Assembly: GCF_003073135.1 (NCBI RefSeq)
Contig: NZ_PGDQ01000001.1
Coordinates: 326,869-390,868, forward strand
DNA from: Euzebya rosea
Lineage (GTDB): Bacteria > Actinomycetota > Nitriliruptoria > Euzebyales > Euzebyaceae
Length of the DNA stretch: 64,000 bases
Reading direction: 5' to 3'
The notes under the pieces are model-generated. The model did not search any database. It was not told where the DNA came from and worked only from the letters and a program-made list of their open reading frames with translations. A program made the position numbers and the translations under genes. Positions 27,224 through 36,915 of the stretch are shown piece after piece (within the stretch, counting starts at the first letter, position 1; every line of letters starts with the position of its first letter).

Positions 27224-28062
27224 CCGCCGTCTTCGCCGACCGTCCGGTGGACGACCGCCCCACACCGCACCGCACGCCTCGTCGTGCAGCCGGAACGGCC
27301 CTCCTTGCCCTTCGACAGGTGGGTGTGGCCCGTCGGGATCGGACCATCCTTCACGACCTCACCGTCGAGGTGGCCGCTGGCGAGCTGGTCGCCGTCGTCG
27401 GGGCCAACGGCGCCGGCAAGTCCACGCTCCTCCACGCCGTGTCCGGTGACCTGTCGCTCGCGTCGGGCACCGTCGAGCTGGACGGCGCGCCGCTGTCGTC
27501 CCTGCGGGCCGTCGACGCGGCCCGGCGACGGGCGGTGCTGACCCAGGACGCGACCGTGGCCTTCCCGTTCTCCGTGCGCGACGTCGTCATGATGGGACGG
27601 GCCCCGTGGCACGGCACCGACGCCGCGGGCGCCGACGACGCGATGGTGGACTGGGCGCTGGAGGCGGCCGGCGTCGCCGAGATGGTGGACCGTCCGGTGA
27701 CGCAGCTGTCGGGAGGGGAACGCGCCCGCGTCATGCTCGCCCGTACCCTGGCCCAGGACACGCCGCTGCTGCTGCTCGACGAGCCCGTCGCGGCGCTGGA
27801 CCCCCACCATGCCGACCGGATCCTGGCGGTGCTCGCCGCCCGCGCCCGTGCGGGGGACGCCGTCGTCGTGGTCCTGCACGACCTGACCGCCGCCGCTGCG
27901 TGGTCGGACCGGATCGTGCTGCTCGCCGGCGGTGGGGTGCTCGCCGCCGGCCTCCCGCAGGAGGTCATGACCGCCGAGCTGCTGGGCCGTGCCTACGGCG
28001 CCCCGATGGAGGTCGTCGCCCACCCCCGGACCGGCGCGCCCATCGTGCTGCCCGCGCGCTGA
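27220..28062 (+). CDS. hmuV: haem ABC transporter ATP-binding protein
   Basis: A 280-residue ATPase with Walker [10 protein letters not shown], signature LSGGERARVMLART, Walker B LLLLDEPVAALD and switch His in VVLHDLTAAAAW. The DVVMMGRAPW segment is typical of HmuV and FecE proteins. ATG 27220 overlaps the permease stop as ATGA and has GGGAGG 6 nt upstream. It powers the HmuU channel. Confidence 0.94.
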   Translation: MTAVFADRPVDDRPTPHRTPRRAAGTALLALRQVGVARRDRTILHDLTVEVAAGELVAVVGANGAGKSTLLHAVSGDLSLASGTVELDGAPLSSLRAVDAARRRAVLTQDATVAFPFSVRDVVMMGRAPWHGTDAAGADDAMVDWALEAAGVAEMVDRPVTQLSGGERARVMLARTLAQDTPLLLLDEPVAALDPHHADRILAVLAARARAGDAVVVVLHDLTAAAAWSDRIVLLAGGGVLAAGLPQEVMTAELLGRAYGAPMEVVAHPRTGAPIVLPAR

Positions 28063-28124
28063 GCCCCACCCCCCGTCCCACCGAACCGTCGCCGACCGTT
28101 CCCCGACCCCGAGGTCACCCAGCC

Positions 28125-29498
28125 ATGTCACGCCGAACCCCGCGCCCCGTCCGCCTGCTTGCCCTCCTCTGTGTCGTGCTCGCCGTCGGTGCACTGGTCG
28201 TGCCCGTCGCCGCGCAGGACGAGTTCTCGCTGACCGTCGAGCCGACCGTCGGCCTGGCCGAGACCGACACCGTCACCGTCACGCTCGCAGGGACCCCGTC
28301 GGGGCAGGGGCTGTACGTGCGCCAGTGCATCGCCCCCGTGGGGGAGGAGCGGCCCACCGTCTGCGACGGCACCGGATCGTGGGCGACGCTGCCACCGGGG
28401 CTGCCGGGCACGCCCGACGGCTCGCTGCAGCCATCACAGGGCTCCTTCGGCTTCCCGGTCGCCCAGGCCTTCGGCGACGTCGACTGCACTGCCGTGCAGT
28501 GCGGGATCTTCACCCGTCGGGACCACAACGCCCCCAACGACACGTCGTTGGACCGGTGGGTGCCGATCACCTTCGCCGCCGGGGTGCCCGGTGGGGCACG
28601 GGCCGTCGAGCGGGTCCAGGGAAGCGACCGGTTCACCACCGCCGCAGCAGCCGCCGGGTCCGTCGACGAGGCCGCGGTCGCGTACGTGGCCAACGGCACC
28701 GGGTTCGCCGACGCGCTGGCCGGTGGCCCCGCGGCGATCCTCGACGGGGCACCGCTGCTGCTGGTCGAGTCCGACGCCGTGCCCGCGGCCACATCGGACG
28801 CATTGGCCGAGCTGGCTCCCGAACGGATTGTCCTGCTGGGCGGCGAGGGGGCCATCGGCACCGCTGTCGAGCAGGAGCTGGCCGCAATCGCACCGACCTC
28901 GCGCCGTTCGGGGGCCGACCGGTGGGCCACCGCCGCGGCCGTCAGCGCTGCGACGTGGCCCGACGGGGCGACCGACGTGCTGGTGGCCTCGGGCATCGAC
29001 CATCCCGATGCGCTGTCGGGCGGCGCCGGCGCGGGGATGCTCGGCGCCCCGCTGCTGCTGGTCGCCAACGACTCGGTGCCCGCTGCGACGCGGGCGGAGC
29101 TGGAGCGCTTGTCCCCGTCGCGCATCACCATCCTCGGCGGCCCGTCATCGGTGTCCGCGGCGGTGCAGCAGGAGCTGAACGGCATCGCCCCGACCACACG
29201 GATCGCCGGGACCAGCCGGTTCGACACCGCGGCCGACGTCGCGACCACCCTGTGGTCCTCGGGAACCCGTCGCGCCGTGGTCGTCAACGGCGAGGGCTTC
29301 GCCGACGCGCTGTCGGCGGCGCCGCTGGCCGGCCTGTTGGGCGGTCCGGTGCTGCTCGTGACCCGCGACACCGCGCCGCAGGAGACGCTGGACGCGTTGG
29401 ACCAGCTGGGCGTGACGACCGTGACCGTGCTCGGCGGCCCGAACGTGGTCAGCGATGCCGTTCTCGACACCCTTGCCGGTGGGACGACGTCGCAGTAA
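28125..29498 (+). CDS. exported protein: haem-locus domain plus three cell-wall-binding repeats
   Basis: A 457-residue exported protein with signal peptide MSRRTPRPVRLLALLCVVLA and cleavage near VAAQ. Residues 32-155 repeat the domain seen in the operon's second gene (QGLYVRQCIAP, CGIFTRRDHNAPNDTS, paired Cys). Residues 160-457 are three cell wall binding repeats of the CWB2 type, each with an RFTTAA/RWATAA/RFDTAA motif and a DALAGGP/DALSGGA/DALSAAP turn and ending in a VLGG-like strand. This would hold the domain on the wall instead of the membrane. It starts 63 bp after hmuV with GAGG upstream and is probably in the same iron-regulated transcript. Confidence 0.85.
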   Translation: MSRRTPRPVRLLALLCVVLAVGALVVPVAAQDEFSLTVEPTVGLAETDTVTVTLAGTPSGQGLYVRQCIAPVGEERPTVCDGTGSWATLPPGLPGTPDGSLQPSQGSFGFPVAQAFGDVDCTAVQCGIFTRRDHNAPNDTSLDRWVPITFAAGVPGGARAVERVQGSDRFTTAAAAAGSVDEAAVAYVANGTGFADALAGGPAAILDGAPLLLVESDAVPAATSDALAELAPERIVLLGGEGAIGTAVEQELAAIAPTSRRSGADRWATAAAVSAATWPDGATDVLVASGIDHPDALSGGAGAGMLGAPLLLVANDSVPAATRAELERLSPSRITILGGPSSVSAAVQQELNGIAPTTRIAGTSRFDTAADVATTLWSSGTRRAVVVNGEGFADALSAAPLAGLLGGPVLLVTRDTAPQETLDALDQLGVTTVTVLGGPNVVSDAVLDTLAGGTTSQ

Positions 29499-29694
29499 CC
29501 TCTGTTCCACAATGCGCCTGTAGAGCACCCCTCCCGACCACCACCACGGCTTTCCGTGTCGCGTGCGTCGTCATGGGTGCTCGTCGCGTTCTCGCGCGAA
29601 TCGTCGGTGATGCCGGTCCTGTCGAGGGCATGGATCACCGTCGCGCGAGGACCGAAGGGTGCTGCGCGCGCGGGAAGCAGAAACGGACATCTCC

Positions 29695-29865
29695 ATGCCT
29701 GCCTCGTTCAACAACAACCGTTCGCGTCGCCCCGTCCCGCCTCGTCGCCCCGCCCGCCCGTCCAACGGGCCGAGCGGGCCGAAGGGTCCGCGGGGCAAGG
29801 GGCCCACGCGGCCGGCACCACCACGCCTTGCCCGCCGACACCCCGGCCGCCACGGCCAGCGCTGA
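29695..29865 (+). CDS. possible small basic Pro/Arg-rich protein
   Basis: A 56-residue frame starting MPASFNNNRSRRPVPPRR and rich in Pro, Arg and Gly, with no acidic residue, so it would bind nucleic acid if made. Third-position GC is high, but so is GC in all frames here. The ribosome site (ACGGA, 7 nt before ATG) is weak. It ends just before a terminator-like hairpin. It may be spurious. Confidence 0.3.
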   Translation: MPASFNNNRSRRPVPPRRPARPSNGPSGPKGPRGKGPTRPAPPRLARRHPGRHGQR

Positions 29866-29878
29866 CCCGGTGCGCGAC

Positions 29879-29906
29879 GCCGGCCGTCCCCATCGGGGCG
29901 GCCGGC
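29879..29906 (+). terminator. strong GC hairpin, probable terminator
   Basis: GCCGGCCG...CGGCCGGC with CCCC/GGGG continuing inward and a 3-nt loop. It lies 20 bp before the promoter of the next gene. No long T tail follows. Confidence 0.55.
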
Positions 29907-29925
29907 GCCCGGGGACATCCGACCG

Positions 29926-29931
29926 TACGCT
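29926..29931 (+). promoter_or_regulatory. -10 box, leaderless-type promoter
   Basis: TACGCT lies 7 nt before ATG 29939, with no Shine-Dalgarno sequence. Confidence 0.5.
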
Positions 29932-29938
29932 GTCGCCC

Positions 29939-31582
29939 ATGTCACAGCTCGTCGCGGAGGGGATCCGCGTGGCCTTCGGCGGTCAGGACGTCCTGCACGG
30001 GGTCGACCTCACCGTCCGCCCCGGCGCGACCGTCGGCCTGGTCGGGCCGAACGGCGCCGGCAAGTCCACCCTCCTGCGTGTCCTCGTCGGCCTGCTCGTG
30101 CCCGACGAGGGCGCCGTCACGCGCACCGGCACGGTCGGCCTGCTCGCCCAGGAGCACGACCGCCGTCCCGACGAGACCACCGCCCAGCTGCTGGCCCGCA
30201 GGACCGGCGTGTCGGACGCCGAGCGGAACCTCGAGCTGGCCACCCAGGCGCTCGCCGACGGCACCGACCCCGACGGCGACGCCTACGACGACGCGCTGCA
30301 GACCTGGATGGCGGTCGGCGCGGCGGACTTCGAGTCACGCGTCGAGCAGGTGCTCACCGACCTCGGGCTGCCGCTGCGGCTGCTCGAGGCCCCCACGGTG
30401 GGACTGTCCGGCGGGCAGATGGCCAAGGCGTCGCTCGCCGCGATCCTCCTCTCCCGCTTCGACGTCCTGCTGCTCGACGAACCGACCAACGACCTCGACC
30501 TCGACGGGCTCGACCGGCTCGAGGCGTTCGTCGCCGGCTACCGGGGCGGCATCGCGGTGGTCTCCCACGACCGCGAGTTCCTCGCCCGCACCATCACCGA
30601 GGTGCTGGAGCTCGACCCCGTCAACGCGACGTGGTCGACCTTCGCCGGTGGCTGGGAGGCCTACCTGACCGAACGCGAGGTCGCCCGACGGCGCATGCGC
30701 GAGGCCTACGAGGCGTCGGAGGAACAGCGCAGCCACCTGGTGGCCCAGGTCCAGGGGGCCAAGGAGCAGTCGGTGCGTGGGGCACTCCGCGCGAAGAAGA
30801 ATCCACCGGACCCCGACCGGGCTGCGCGGGGCGCCCGGATCGAGGCCGCCACCAGCGGGGCCAAGAAGGTCCGTGCCCTCGAGAGCCGGCTCAACCAGCT
30901 CGACCGCACCCTGGCCAACGAGGGCGTCGCGGAACCACGCAAGGAATGGGAGCTGCGCCTCGAGCTGCCCAGCGCCCCCCGGTCCGGTGACGTCGTCGCC
31001 CAGCTGCGCGACGCCACCCTCGTCCGCGGCAGCTTCACCTTCGGCCCGGTCACCCTCGACCTGGCGCAGGGCGACCGGGTGTCCATCGTCGGCCCCAACG
31101 GGTCGGGCAAGTCCACCCTCCTCGGCCTGCTGCTCGGCCACCTCCAGCCCGACAGCGGCACCGCGACGCTCGGCAGCCGGGTCGTCGTCGGCGAGCTCGA
31201 CCAGGCCCGCGGCGCGCTCGCCAGCGACGACACCGTCGTCGACCTGCTGGTCGCCCACAGCGGCATGGAACCCGTGGAGGCCCGCACCCTCCTCGCCAAG
31301 TTCGGCCTCAAGGGGCCGCGTGCCAACCGGGCGGCCGCGGACCTCTCACCCGGCGAACGCACCCGCGCGGTCCTCGCGATGTTGATGGCCACCGGCACCA
31401 ACCTGCTGGTGCTCGACGAGCCGACCAACCACCTGGACATGCCCGCCATCGAGCAGCTCGAGGACGCCCTCGCCAGCTACGACGGCACCCTCCTGCTGGT
31501 CTCACACGACCGTCGCCTCCTCGACGCCGTCACCACGAGCCGAACGTGGACGGTCTCCGACGGGCTCGTGTCGACGACCTGA
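29939..31582 (+). CDS. ABC-F family ATPase
   Basis: A 547-residue soluble protein with two ABC cassettes and no membrane part. Cassette 1: Walker [10 protein letters not shown], signature LSGGQMAKASLA, Walker [13 protein letters not shown]. Cassette 2: [34 protein letters not shown]. Between them is a charged linker (about 215-320) like the ABC-F P-site tRNA interaction motif. ABC-F proteins act on ribosomes as translation factors or antibiotic protectors. It is not EttA (that is the next gene) and looks like an Uup/Vga-type actinobacterial member; the exact role is unknown. The start is at ATG 29939, with TACGCT upstream. Confidence 0.9.
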   Translation: MSQLVAEGIRVAFGGQDVLHGVDLTVRPGATVGLVGPNGAGKSTLLRVLVGLLVPDEGAVTRTGTVGLLAQEHDRRPDETTAQLLARRTGVSDAERNLELATQALADGTDPDGDAYDDALQTWMAVGAADFESRVEQVLTDLGLPLRLLEAPTVGLSGGQMAKASLAAILLSRFDVLLLDEPTNDLDLDGLDRLEAFVAGYRGGIAVVSHDREFLARTITEVLELDPVNATWSTFAGGWEAYLTEREVARRRMREAYEASEEQRSHLVAQVQGAKEQSVRGALRAKKNPPDPDRAARGARIEAATSGAKKVRALESRLNQLDRTLANEGVAEPRKEWELRLELPSAPRSGDVVAQLRDATLVRGSFTFGPVTLDLAQGDRVSIVGPNGSGKSTLLGLLLGHLQPDSGTATLGSRVVVGELDQARGALASDDTVVDLLVAHSGMEPVEARTLLAKFGLKGPRANRAAADLSPGERTRAVLAMLMATGTNLLVLDEPTNHLDMPAIEQLEDALASYDGTLLLVSHDRRLLDAVTTSRTWTVSDGLVSTT

Positions 31583-31610
31583 CCGCTGCGGCCAGCCCAC
31601 CGTCCGACGA

Positions 31611-31666
31611 TTGGCATCCGGCCACGATTGTGGCGAGGGGTGCACGGGTGCACCGGATCCGACGAT
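31611..31666. repeat. 56-bp intergenic repeat, copy 1
   Basis: Runs from TTGGCATCCGGCCACG to GGATCCGACGAT. Inside are two dyads: CCAC-GATT-GTGG, and GGTGCAC-GG-GTGCACC with a 7-bp stem. It matches the copy at 31693-31748 at about 50 of 56 positions. Confidence 0.85.
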
Positions 31667-31692
31667 CGTCGCCGTCGACCGATCTGGCCACA

Positions 31693-31748
31693 TTGGCGTC
31701 CGGCCACGATTGTGGCGAGGGGAGCACCCGTGCACCGGATCCGACAAT
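31693..31748. repeat. 56-bp intergenic repeat, copy 2
   Basis: Runs from TTGGCGTCCGGCCACG to GGATCCGACAAT, 82 bp after copy 1, with the same dyads (the second arm here is GGAGCAC-CC-GTGCACC). Another fragment, ATTGTGGCGAACGG, follows. The array fills most of the 267-bp gap between the two ABC-F genes. Confidence 0.85.
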
Positions 31749-31835
31749 TGTGGCGAACGGCCAGTTTCGCCGGGCGGGGATGGCTCCGTTCGCCGACGGT
31801 CTCCGACGGACGGGTTCGCGCCAGCTGACGACCGA

Positions 31836-31841
31836 TAGCCT
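31836..31841 (+). promoter_or_regulatory. -10 box, leaderless-type promoter of ettA
   Basis: TAGCCT lies 8 nt before ATG 31850, with no Shine-Dalgarno sequence. Confidence 0.5.
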
Positions 31842-31849
31842 GTGCGGCC

Positions 31850-33520
<1,671 letters not shown>

Positions 33521-33555
33521 CCCCACAGCCCTGACCGTCCCCGCGACGGACCCCA

Positions 33556-33584
33556 CGACGCCCGGCCCCTGCGGCCGGGCGTTG
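33556..33584 (+). terminator. intrinsic terminator after ettA
   Basis: CGACGCCCGGCC pairs with GGCCGGGCGTTG (one G:T pair) around a 5-nt loop, followed by TCGTTCC. Confidence 0.75.
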
Positions 33585-33649
33585 TCGTTCCGCCACGGCG
33601 CCGCGCTGGCCGAGCGGGAATCCGGTGGCAGGAGCCTGTCAGCAGCGAT

Positions 33650-33669
33650 GTTGACACCGTCAACTTGAC
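33650..33669. promoter_or_regulatory. probable TetR operator
   Basis: GTTGAC-ACC-GTCAAC is a perfect 6-3-6 inverted repeat, and GTCAA-C-TTGAC overlaps it as a second dyad. It covers the -35 element of the promoter for the mmpL-tetR pair, as expected for repression by the downstream TetR protein. Confidence 0.6.
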
Positions 33670-33680
33670 GTCGTTATCTT
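33651..33680 (+). promoter_or_regulatory. promoter of the mmpL-tetR operon
   Basis: TTGACA (33651-33656), 18-nt spacer and TATCTT (33675-33680), with a start expected near 33687. This favours GTG 33720 as the MMPL start, leaving a leader of about 34 nt. Confidence 0.6.
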
Positions 33681-33719
33681 CGCGTGGAACCCGTTACTCC
33701 GCATCGAAAGCGACCACCC

Positions 33720-35984
33720 GTGTCGACCACCACCACACGAACCCCGCTGTCAGTCCGCCGTCCATGGGTGATCGCCCTGCTCGCCCTCGTCGGATTCGTC
33801 GTCGCCGGCGCCTTCGGCGGTGACGTGCAGGACTCGCTGGTCTCCGGCGGGTTCGACGACCCCGGGTCGGAGTCCTCGGCGGCGGCGGCGATCGTCGCCG
33901 ACACCTTCGACGGGGGTGCTCCCGACGTGGTGCTGCTGGTCACCGCCGCCGACGGATCCGTCGACGCCCCCGAGGTGGCCGCCGCGGGCGCTGCGCTGAC
34001 CCAGGACCTGGCCGGTCGCGACGAGGTCGTGCAGGCCACCAGCTACTGGACCCTCGGCGCCGCCCCGCCGCTGCGGTCCGTCGACGGTGACCGGGCGCTG
34101 GTCCTCCTCCGCTTCGCCGGTGACGAGAGCCAGCGGCTGGACCTGGCCGGCGAGCTGCGGGAGGAGCTCCACGGCACCGACCTCGACGGCGTGGCCGAGG
34201 TCGCCGTCGGTGGCATGTCCGCGGTCTTCAGCGAGGTCAACGAGACCGTCGAGTCCGACCTGGTCCTGGCCGAGGTCGTCGCCCTCCCGCTGACGTTGAT
34301 CCTGCTGATCGTCATCTTCGGGTCGGTCGTCTCCGCCATGCTGCCGCTGGCGATCGGCGGCCTCTCCATCGTCGGGACGTTCCTGGCCCTGGAGCTGATC
34401 GCCGGGCTGACCGACGTCTCGATCTTCGCCCTCAACTTCACCACCGCCCTCGGGCTGGGCCTGGCCATCGACTACGCCCTGCTGGTGGTCAACCGATACC
34501 GGGAGGAGCTCGCCGCCGGCCACGACCCGGCCGCGGCCGTCACCCGCACCGTGCGCACCGCCGGGCGCACCGTGGTGTTCTCCGGGCTGACGGTCGCCTC
34601 GAGCCTCGTGGCCCTGCTCGTGTTCCAGTTCGCCTTCCTCAAGTCCTTCGCCTACGCCGGGATCGCCGTCGTCGGCCTGGCGGTCGTCGGCGCGGTCGTC
34701 GTGCTCCCGGCCGTCCTGGTCCTCCTCGGCCACCGCGTGAACGCCCTCACCGTCCGCCGGCCGAAGGTCACCGCCCCGGGGGAAGAGGCCGACGGCGCCT
34801 GGCACCGCATCGCCATGACCGTGATGCGTCGACCCGTCCCCATCGCGACGGTGTCCACGCTGGTCCTGCTGCTCCTCGGCGTGCCGTTCCTCGGGGTCGA
34901 GCTCGGCTTCCCCGACGACCGGGTGCTGCCGCCCGGCGCGGAGACCCGCGAGGTCAGCGAGATCCTGCGGACCGAGTTCGACAGCCGCGAGCAGTCGGCC
35001 CTGTCCGTCGTCGTGCCCGATGTCGATGCCCGCGGCGTCGACGCCGACGACATCAGCAGCTACGCCCAGCAGCTCAGCACCCTCGACGGGGTGGCCCGCG
35101 TCGACGCAGCCGTCGGGTCGTTCATCGGCGGGTCCCGGCTTCCGGTCGAGCTGCCCTTCGCAGCCGCGCTCGCCACCGGTGACACCACCTACCTGCAGGT
35201 CGTCCCCGACGTCGAACCCATCTCGGCGGAGGGCGAGCAGCTGGTCGCCGACGTCCGCGCGGTCCAGGCACCCGCCGACGGCGTGCTGGTCGGTGGCCCC
35301 TCAGCGGAGCTGGCGGACTCCAAGCGCGGGCTGATCGACCGGCTGCCCGTGGCCCTCGCCCTCATCGCCGTCATCACCTTCGTGGTGCTGTTCCTGTCGT
35401 TCGGGTCGGTGCTGATGCCCGTCAAGGCGATCGTGCTCAACCTGCTCAGCCTGACCGCCACGCTCGGCGCGATGGTGTGGGTCTTCCAGGACGGCCGCTT
35501 CCAGGACGCGCTCGGCTTCACCGCCACCGGGTCGTTGACCGTCACGATGCCTATCCTGCTGTTCGTGCTCGCGTTCGGGCTGTCGATGGACTACGAGGTG
35601 TTCCTGCTGTCACGCATCAAGGAGGAGTGGGACCGCACCGGCGACCCGATCGGTTCGGTCGCCCAGGGCCTGGAGCGGACCGGTCGCATCGTCACCGCCG
35701 CCGCGGTGCTGATCGCCGTGGTGTTCGTGTCCTTCGGCATCACCGGGTCGGTCAGCTTCATGAAGCTGTTCGGCTTCGGCATGACCCTCGCCGTGCTGGT
35801 CGACGCCTTCGTCGTCCGCACCACGCTGGTCCCGGCGTTCATGCGCCTGGCCGGCGGGGCGAACTGGTGGGCCCCCGCGCCGCTGCGCGCCTTCCACGAC
35901 CGCTTCGGGTTCAGCGAACACGCCGACCTCGACGACGAGATCGTCCTCGATCCCCTTCGCACCCCGGTGGACGCCACCCCGTGA
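33720..35984 (+). CDS. MMPL/RND-family membrane exporter
   Basis: MMPL proteins use the proton gradient to export lipids or drugs. The 754 residues show the two-half RND plan: a first helix (VIALLALVGFVVAGAF), an extracytoplasmic loop, a bundle of five helices with the FALNFTTALGLGLAIDYALL motif, then a second copy with LFVLAFGLSMDYEVFLLSRI. The Asp-Tyr pairs in LAIDYALL and LSMDYEVF are the expected proton-relay positions. GTG 33720 is preferred because GTG 33684 would precede the transcription start. It overlaps tetR by GTGA, so export and repressor are made together. Confidence 0.9.
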   Translation: MSTTTTRTPLSVRRPWVIALLALVGFVVAGAFGGDVQDSLVSGGFDDPGSESSAAAAIVADTFDGGAPDVVLLVTAADGSVDAPEVAAAGAALTQDLAGRDEVVQATSYWTLGAAPPLRSVDGDRALVLLRFAGDESQRLDLAGELREELHGTDLDGVAEVAVGGMSAVFSEVNETVESDLVLAEVVALPLTLILLIVIFGSVVSAMLPLAIGGLSIVGTFLALELIAGLTDVSIFALNFTTALGLGLAIDYALLVVNRYREELAAGHDPAAAVTRTVRTAGRTVVFSGLTVASSLVALLVFQFAFLKSFAYAGIAVVGLAVVGAVVVLPAVLVLLGHRVNALTVRRPKVTAPGEEADGAWHRIAMTVMRRPVPIATVSTLVLLLLGVPFLGVELGFPDDRVLPPGAETREVSEILRTEFDSREQSALSVVVPDVDARGVDADDISSYAQQLSTLDGVARVDAAVGSFIGGSRLPVELPFAAALATGDTTYLQVVPDVEPISAEGEQLVADVRAVQAPADGVLVGGPSAELADSKRGLIDRLPVALALIAVITFVVLFLSFGSVLMPVKAIVLNLLSLTATLGAMVWVFQDGRFQDALGFTATGSLTVTMPILLFVLAFGLSMDYEVFLLSRIKEEWDRTGDPIGSVAQGLERTGRIVTAAAVLIAVVFVSFGITGSVSFMKLFGFGMTLAVLVDAFVVRTTLVPAFMRLAGGANWWAPAPLRAFHDRFGFSEHADLDDEIVLDPLRTPVDATP

Positions 35985-36646
35985 CCGACTCCGCAGCCGC
36001 ACCACGGGACACCCAGCCCAAACGAGCGGTGGGCCATCGTGCCGACGCCGGCCAGGGCGAGCTGCTTCGGGCCCAGCTCCTCGACGCCGCCGAGGCCCAG
36101 CTGACCGCACGCGGGTCCATCCAGGCCGTGTCGTTGCGGCAGGTGGCGCGCGACGTGGGGGTCAGCGCCACGTCGGTGTACCTGCACTTCACCGACAAGG
36201 ACGACCTGTTCATCGGGGTGTGCCAGCGACGGTTCGAGGCGTTCGCCCAGCTGCTCCGTGAGGCACGGGAGGGGCTGCACAGCGCCGCCGAGCAGGTCAA
36301 GGCGACGGGGAAGGCCTATGTGCGTTTCGGCATGGAGCATCCGGAACAGTACGCGATCCTCTTCGGAGGCGTGGTCCCGGTCGACACGGTGAAGGCGCGC
36401 ATCCCGGAGGAGGAGCTGGCGGGCTACCAGGCGCTCCTCGAGCTCGCCGCGATCGTGCAGCAGGGGATCGAGTCGGGCGAGTTCCGCCAGGTCGACCCGT
36501 TCATGGCGACGCTGACGCTGTGGTCGACGGTGCACGGCCTCGTGGGGGTGCTCGCCCACGGCTTCGGCATGATCGGCGAGGTCGACGTCTCGGTCGCCAC
36601 CGACACGGTCACCGATTTGTTGCTGGACGGGCTCCGGGCATCCTGA
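35981..36646 (+). CDS. TetR-family transcriptional regulator
   Basis: A 221-residue repressor. After an unstructured lead it has the TetR helix-turn-helix (LLDAAEAQLTARGSIQAVSL, RQVARDVGVSATSVYLHFTDKDDLF) and a helical ligand domain of the TetR_C_33 type, including EHPEQYAILFGG. It is translationally coupled to the MMPL gene. It probably binds the GTTGAC/GTCAAC site at 33650 and senses the MMPL substrate. Confidence 0.92.
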   Translation: MTDSAAAPRDTQPKRAVGHRADAGQGELLRAQLLDAAEAQLTARGSIQAVSLRQVARDVGVSATSVYLHFTDKDDLFIGVCQRRFEAFAQLLREAREGLHSAAEQVKATGKAYVRFGMEHPEQYAILFGGVVPVDTVKARIPEEELAGYQALLELAAIVQQGIESGEFRQVDPFMATLTLWSTVHGLVGVLAHGFGMIGEVDVSVATDTVTDLLLDGLRAS

Positions 36647-36661
36647 CGCCCGTGGGCTGGG

Positions 36662-36844
36662 TCAGCTAGTGCGCGGGGCGTGCACGGCGAAGCGACGCGT
36701 CGCGGTGCGTCCCTCGACCGCGATCTGGGCCAGCAGTCGTTCGACGACCAGACCGGCATCCTGCGGCTCCATGACGTGGAGGTTGGCGAGCGTGGCGTCG
36801 AGGCGCTGGCGGGCGGTGGGCGGGGTGAGTGTCGTTGGGCTCAT
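36662..36844 (-). CDS. small protein of unknown function
   Basis: A 60-residue soluble frame (starts MSPTTLTPPTARQRLDATL, contains ANLHVMEPQDAGLVVERLLAQ) that looks like two amphipathic helices. The spacing of GAGGG to the ATG is too short for a normal Shine-Dalgarno sequence. It fills the gap between tetR (convergent) and mshC, 71 bp downstream of the latter on the same strand. The balanced amino acid composition suggests a real protein. Confidence 0.45.
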   Translation of the reverse strand: MSPTTLTPPTARQRLDATLANLHVMEPQDAGLVVERLLAQIAVEGRTATRRFAVHAPRTS

Positions 36845-36915
36845 GCCCTCGTATCGGCGATCCGGACGAGACCCTGAGCGTCGTTCATCGGTGAGGTCGC
36901 CCCGGTGTGGGTCGA

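Larger units (their letters stand above)
29499..29938. other. long intergenic region, possible leader
   Basis: 440 bp between the cell-wall-binding protein and an ABC-F gene. It contains one weak small basic ORF (29695-29865) and a strong hairpin near its end (29879-29906), and the next gene has its own promoter. I see no RNA family that I can name. Confidence 0.4.
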
